Origin: Actinomadura violacea
GTDB taxonomy: Bacteria > Actinomycetota > Actinomycetes > Streptosporangiales > Streptosporangiaceae
Direction: 5' to 3'
Length of the DNA stretch: 64,000 nt
Assembly (NCBI RefSeq): GCF_017573465.1
Contig: NZ_JAGEPF010000009.1
Span: 186,001-250,000 of the forward strand
Part shown: one piece after another, positions 61,197-64,000 of the stretch
Layout of the letters: each line of letters opens with the position of its first letter
How positions within the stretch are numbered: position 1 is the stretch's first letter
Position numbers and translations under genes: made by a program
Notes under the pieces: model-generated
What the model saw: the letters and a program-made list of their open reading frames with translations, nothing else
What the model was told of the DNA's origin: nothing
Database searches by the model: none

Positions 61197-61850
61197 CTAG
61201 CGGAGCGGGGAGCCTTCCAGCAGGGCTCGCGTGTTCTCCCAGCCTTCCAGGCCGGGATCGAGAAGGCGCAGGTCGGCGGGGGTGCGGAGGCGGTGCCAGC
61301 CGGGTCCCTGCGGGACGAGCCCGGGTCGCGGCGCGGCGGCGCGCAGCCGCGCCAGCCCGTCCGGGACGTCGAGCGGGGCGCCGAGGTCGTCGAGGGCGGC
61401 GGCGAGCCAGCCGGGCAGGGGCAGCCGGGCGGCGAGCGCGACGAGCCCGTGGCCGCCGGCGGCCTGGCACGCGGCGGCGGGCGCGCTGCCGAGCGCGCGG
61501 AACAGCTTGCCGATCAGCAGCGGCGGCAGGTCGGGGGCGTCCGGCGCGATCAGCGCGGCCTCGCGCGCGCCGAGCGCGTGCAGGGCGGCGAACGCGGCGG
61601 CGGGGGCGGCTTCGTGGACGATCGGGGTGCCCGGCCAGGTGATCGTCTCGGCGGCGGCGGGGGTGTCCGGGGCGACGACGAGCGCGGCCGTGACGAACTC
61701 CAGCCCGGCGGCGACCTCGTAGACGTCCTCGAGCAGGGCCAGCCGGAACTCGGCGTCGTCCACCCCGGGGGGAGCGGCGGACGGGCCGGACGGGTCGAAC
61801 GGCAGGACCGCGGCGACGCGGTCACCGGCCGGGGTCCCGGGCAAGGTCAC
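61197..61850 (-). CDS. MobA/CofC-like nucleotidyltransferase homologue, degenerate
   Basis: A 217-residue protein that looks like the TIGR04282/MobA-like nucleotidyltransferase fold: RVAAVLPFDPS near 10 in place of the usual Gly-rich nucleotide loop, VVAPDTPAAAETI near 58, and REAALIAPDAPDLPP near 96, where such enzymes keep an SDxPxL motif. The nucleotide-binding loop is not conserved, so activity is uncertain. GTG 61850 overlaps the stop of the upstream metallopeptidase gene (GTGA). The two genes are coupled but functionally unrelated by sequence. Confidence 0.6.
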   Translation of the reverse strand: MTLPGTPAGDRVAAVLPFDPSGPSAAPPGVDDAEFRLALLEDVYEVAAGLEFVTAALVVAPDTPAAAETITWPGTPIVHEAAPAAAFAALHALGAREAALIAPDAPDLPPLLIGKLFRALGSAPAAACQAAGGHGLVALAARLPLPGWLAAALDDLGAPLDVPDGLARLRAAAPRPGLVPQGPGWHRLRTPADLRLLDPGLEGWENTRALLEGSPLR

Positions 61851-62446
61851 CCGGCGGCCTCGTGGGCGAACCCGTCGCCGTGCAGGCCGTCGCCGTGGTG
61901 CATGCCGTCGTCGAGGGCGGGCTCCTCGTCGGGTGCGTCCGCCTCCATCGGCAGGTGCGCGGCGGCGGCGACGCCCTCGAGGTACCCGCGGGCCCGGTCG
62001 GCCTTGGGGTAGTTGCCGACGAGCTGCCAGAAGTCGCTGCCGTGCCCCGGGATCAGCAGGTGGGCCAGCTCGTGCACCAGCACGTAGTCGACGACCCAGG
62101 ACGGCATGCCCCGCAGCCGGGTGGACAGCCGGATGGTGCCGTCGTCGGGGGTGCACGAGCCCCAGCGGGTGCGCTGGTTGTCGACCCACCGGACGCTGAC
62201 CGGGTCGGCGCGGCCGTCCAGGTAGCGGCGGGACAGCTCGTGGGCGCGCGACTGGAGGGCGGCGTCGGAGGGGCGCCGGCGGCGTTCGCGCTCCTCCAGC
62301 CGTTCCAGGATGGTGGCGATCCACTGCTCCTCTTCGGCCTTGCTGAGCCTGGAGGGCACCATCACCACCACCTTGTCCCCGTCGCGGTAGGCGGACACGG
62401 TCCGGCGGCGCCTGGTGCTGCGGCGGACCTCAACGTTAGGGGGCAC
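61847..62446 (-). CDS. YgjP-like metallopeptidase (DUF45/M48 type)
   Basis: A 199-residue protein with VEVRRSTRRRRTVSAYRDGD at the N-terminus, TRWGSCTPDDGTIRLS near 94-109, and zinc site HELAHLLIPGHGSDFW at 125-140. This matches the YgjP/WLM-like zinc peptidase family, whose substrates are mostly unknown. The C-terminal His/Asp/Gly-rich tail (DDGMHHGDGLHGDG) could bind metal. ATG at 62446. Confidence 0.88.
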   Translation of the reverse strand: MPPNVEVRRSTRRRRTVSAYRDGDKVVVMVPSRLSKAEEEQWIATILERLEERERRRRPSDAALQSRAHELSRRYLDGRADPVSVRWVDNQRTRWGSCTPDDGTIRLSTRLRGMPSWVVDYVLVHELAHLLIPGHGSDFWQLVGNYPKADRARGYLEGVAAAAHLPMEADAPDEEPALDDGMHHGDGLHGDGFAHEAAG

Positions 62447-62552
62447 GGCGCAACCGTACCCAAAATTTTGCGTCCTCCACAGGGGGTGTTTGACGTCAGC
62501 GCAGGTCAGAGCCCATCTTTTGGTGGACGGTCAGGGGCTTTCCACAACCTGC

Positions 62553-63353
62553 TCAAGCGCCGGTGAAGCGGGCGGGACGCTTCTCCCGCTGGGCCGTCAG
62601 CCCTTCGATCATGTCCTCGGACGCCATGGTGACGGGCTGGGCGAGCGATTCCCAGCGCAGCGCGGCGTCCATGTCGGCGTGCCCGCCGCCGGCGAGGGCG
62701 ACCTTGGTGAGCCGGGTGGCGATGGGCGCGTTGGCGGCGATCCGCTCGGCGGTCTTCAGGGTCTCGGCGAGCACGTCCGCGCGCGGGAACGCCTGGTTGA
62801 CCAGGCCGTGCCGTTCGGCCTCGGCGCCGGTGAGGACGCGTCCGGCCAGCAGCATCTCGCGGGCCAGCGGCAACCCGGCGACCTCGGGGAACAGCCAGGT
62901 GGCGGCCATGCCGGGGTGCAGGCCGAGCGCGGTGAACGGGGCGAGCAGCTTGGCGTCGTCGGCGGCGTAGCGCAGGTCGCAGGCGAGGGCGAGGCACAGC
63001 CCGGCGCCGACGGCGTGCCCGTTGACGGCGGCGATGGTGGGGACTTCGAGGCTCCGGATCGTCAGCCACGTCCGGTAGAACTCGAGCATGCGGTCGCGGA
63101 GCGCGGGGACGGCGACGGCGTTGGTGTCGGCCAGCCAGGAGAGGTCGCCGCCGGAACTGAACGCGGTGCCGGCGCCGGTGAGCACCACGCAGCGCAGCCC
63201 GGTGTCGCCGCGCAGGTCCGCGATGGCCTGCTTGTACGCGGCGGTCATCTCGTCGGACATCGCGTTGCGCCGGCCGGGGTCGTTCAGCGTCAGGACGGCG
63301 ACCCCGTCGGGACGGCGCTCGACCCGCAGCACCTCGGACTGTTCTCCGGACAT
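62553..63353 (-). CDS. enoyl-CoA hydratase/isomerase (crotonase family)
   Basis: A 266-residue crotonase-fold enzyme with oxyanion segments FSSGGDLSW near 66-74 and NGHAVGAGLCLALACDLRYA near 111-130. The typical catalytic Glu positions read MAATWLFPEVAG (Glu near 158), so hydratase chemistry is possible. It acts on acyl-CoA in fatty-acid or aromatic breakdown. ATG at 63353. It is alone on this strand, with no beta-oxidation operon around it. Confidence 0.9.
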   Translation of the reverse strand: MSGEQSEVLRVERRPDGVAVLTLNDPGRRNAMSDEMTAAYKQAIADLRGDTGLRCVVLTGAGTAFSSGGDLSWLADTNAVAVPALRDRMLEFYRTWLTIRSLEVPTIAAVNGHAVGAGLCLALACDLRYAADDAKLLAPFTALGLHPGMAATWLFPEVAGLPLAREMLLAGRVLTGAEAERHGLVNQAFPRADVLAETLKTAERIAANAPIATRLTKVALAGGGHADMDAALRWESLAQPVTMASEDMIEGLTAQREKRPARFTGA

Positions 63354-63563
63354 GGCTCCGCACCGTACCGTGCGGCGCCCCCGCCGCGTCCACGCGCCCC
63401 CTCCAGGGGCCGGATCTCGGCTGTGCCGGGCCGCGCGAAACGCGTGAGAAAGCGCACACTTACCACGGAAGTGCAGGTCACAGCGTCCTGTTCCGCCGCG
63501 AGTCGGGATTTGCTTCCCGGTCGTTGTGGCGCGAACGACAGCGGATCACCGACAATGGTCCGC

Positions 63564-64000
63564 GTGAGCGATCTTCCCCGCCGCGCGGTGACGCGGTCAG
63601 CAAAGCTGGCGTCCCTCCCCCTCGGCTTCGCGGGGCGCACCGCCCTCGGCATCGGGAAGCGGACCATCGGCCGGCCCGCCGAGGCCGTCGCCATGGAGAT
63701 CCAGACGCGCACCGCCGAGCAGCTGTTCAAGGTGCTCGGCGAGCTCAAGGGCGGCGCGATGAAGCTCGGCCAGATGCTGTCGATCTTCGAGGCGGCGCTG
63801 CCGCCGGAGATCGCCGGGCCGTACCGCGCCACCCTCACCCGGCTGCAGGAGGCCGCTCCCCCGCTGCCCGCCTCGGCCGTCCACAAGGTCCTCGCCGAGG
63901 CGCTCGGCGAGGACTGGCGCGACGGCTTCGAGTCGTTCGACGACAAGCCGGCCGCCGCCGCGTCCATCGGCCAGGTGCACCGCGCCGTGTGGTCCGACGG
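63564..64000 (+). CDS. N-terminal part of a UbiB/ABC1 (AarF) atypical kinase, runs off the right edge
   Basis: The first 145 codons of an ABC1/UbiB-family kinase. It begins MSDLPRRAVTRSAKLASLPL like Streptomyces relatives and has the family hallmark KxGQ (KGGAMKLGQMLSIFE near 62-76) and the Ala-rich nucleotide loop AAASIGQVH near 132. UbiB-family proteins have atypical kinase/ATPase activity linked to lipid or quinone metabolism. GTG 63564 is preferred over the ATG at 63555 by homologue length. The catalytic part is outside the window. Confidence 0.92.
   Translation, partial: MSDLPRRAVTRSAKLASLPLGFAGRTALGIGKRTIGRPAEAVAMEIQTRTAEQLFKVLGELKGGAMKLGQMLSIFEAALPPEIAGPYRATLTRLQEAAPPLPASAVHKVLAEALGEDWRDGFESFDDKPAAAASIGQVHRAVWSD

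Overview
The window is very GC-rich, with actinomycete codon use and frequent GTG/TTG starts. It carries a SigR/RsrA pair, an AfsR-type regulator, a UPF0182 protein and a PPA1309-family protein, all typical of Actinomycetota. I infer a filamentous actinomycete, perhaps a Streptosporangiales/Actinomadura relative, but the genus is not proven. No insertion sequence, integrase, prophage gene or CRISPR array was seen.

Left edge, 1-3631: a candidate class III/IV lanthipeptide locus. It has the N-terminus of a LanKC/LanL-type synthetase running off the edge, a 56-codon precursor with a Cys-rich core that is absent from simple ORF lists, a divergent ABC exporter, and a translationally coupled MauE-thioredoxin fusion. 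This is the most novel part of the window. 3649-9303: an orphan biotin carboxylase, two overlapping membrane HD-domain proteins (one with an intact HD-GYP site), a tiny Cys-containing ORF and a GalE-like epimerase. 9430-21820: regulation and core metabolism. It holds rsrA-sigR with a recognisable SigR-type promoter, a methyltransferase, a DksA/TraR-like zinc-finger protein, an SRAP DNA-repair protein, a DoxX protein with a histone-like tail, a second ECF sigma/anti-sigma pair, aroA, rsgA, a Ser/Thr kinase, a coiled-coil protein, hisN and a small membrane protein.

21874-33374: L-2-hydroxyglutarate oxidase and a carboxylesterase, then what looks like a lipid-modifying gene set: TetR regulator, MpaB-type oxygenase, SDR, P450, a hydrolase/acyl-CoA-ligase fusion and a FAAL-like ligase. 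Two related 29-bp palindromes in two of its promoter regions suggest a shared regulator. 33505-37983: a DUF3054 protein, an alpha/beta hydrolase, and a solute-binding protein overlapping a VWA protein.

38162-52489: a 14-kb segment bounded by two direct copies of an initiator tRNA-Met gene, each with its own promoter and the same hairpin-rich 250-300 bp tail. Between them lie a TetR/P450 pair, a second Ser/Thr kinase, a proline-to-glutamate module (put genes) with a divergent PucR regulator, an acyl-CoA ligase, an AfsR-like regulator and two small redox enzymes. 52539-64000: mostly conserved housekeeping genes: PDZ-S16 protease, MoaE, PPA1309, UPF0182, an atypical SDR, a DUF2342 metalloprotease, a Nudix hydrolase, a nucleotidyltransferase-like protein, a YgjP-like metallopeptidase, an enoyl-CoA hydratase and the start of a UbiB/ABC1 kinase.
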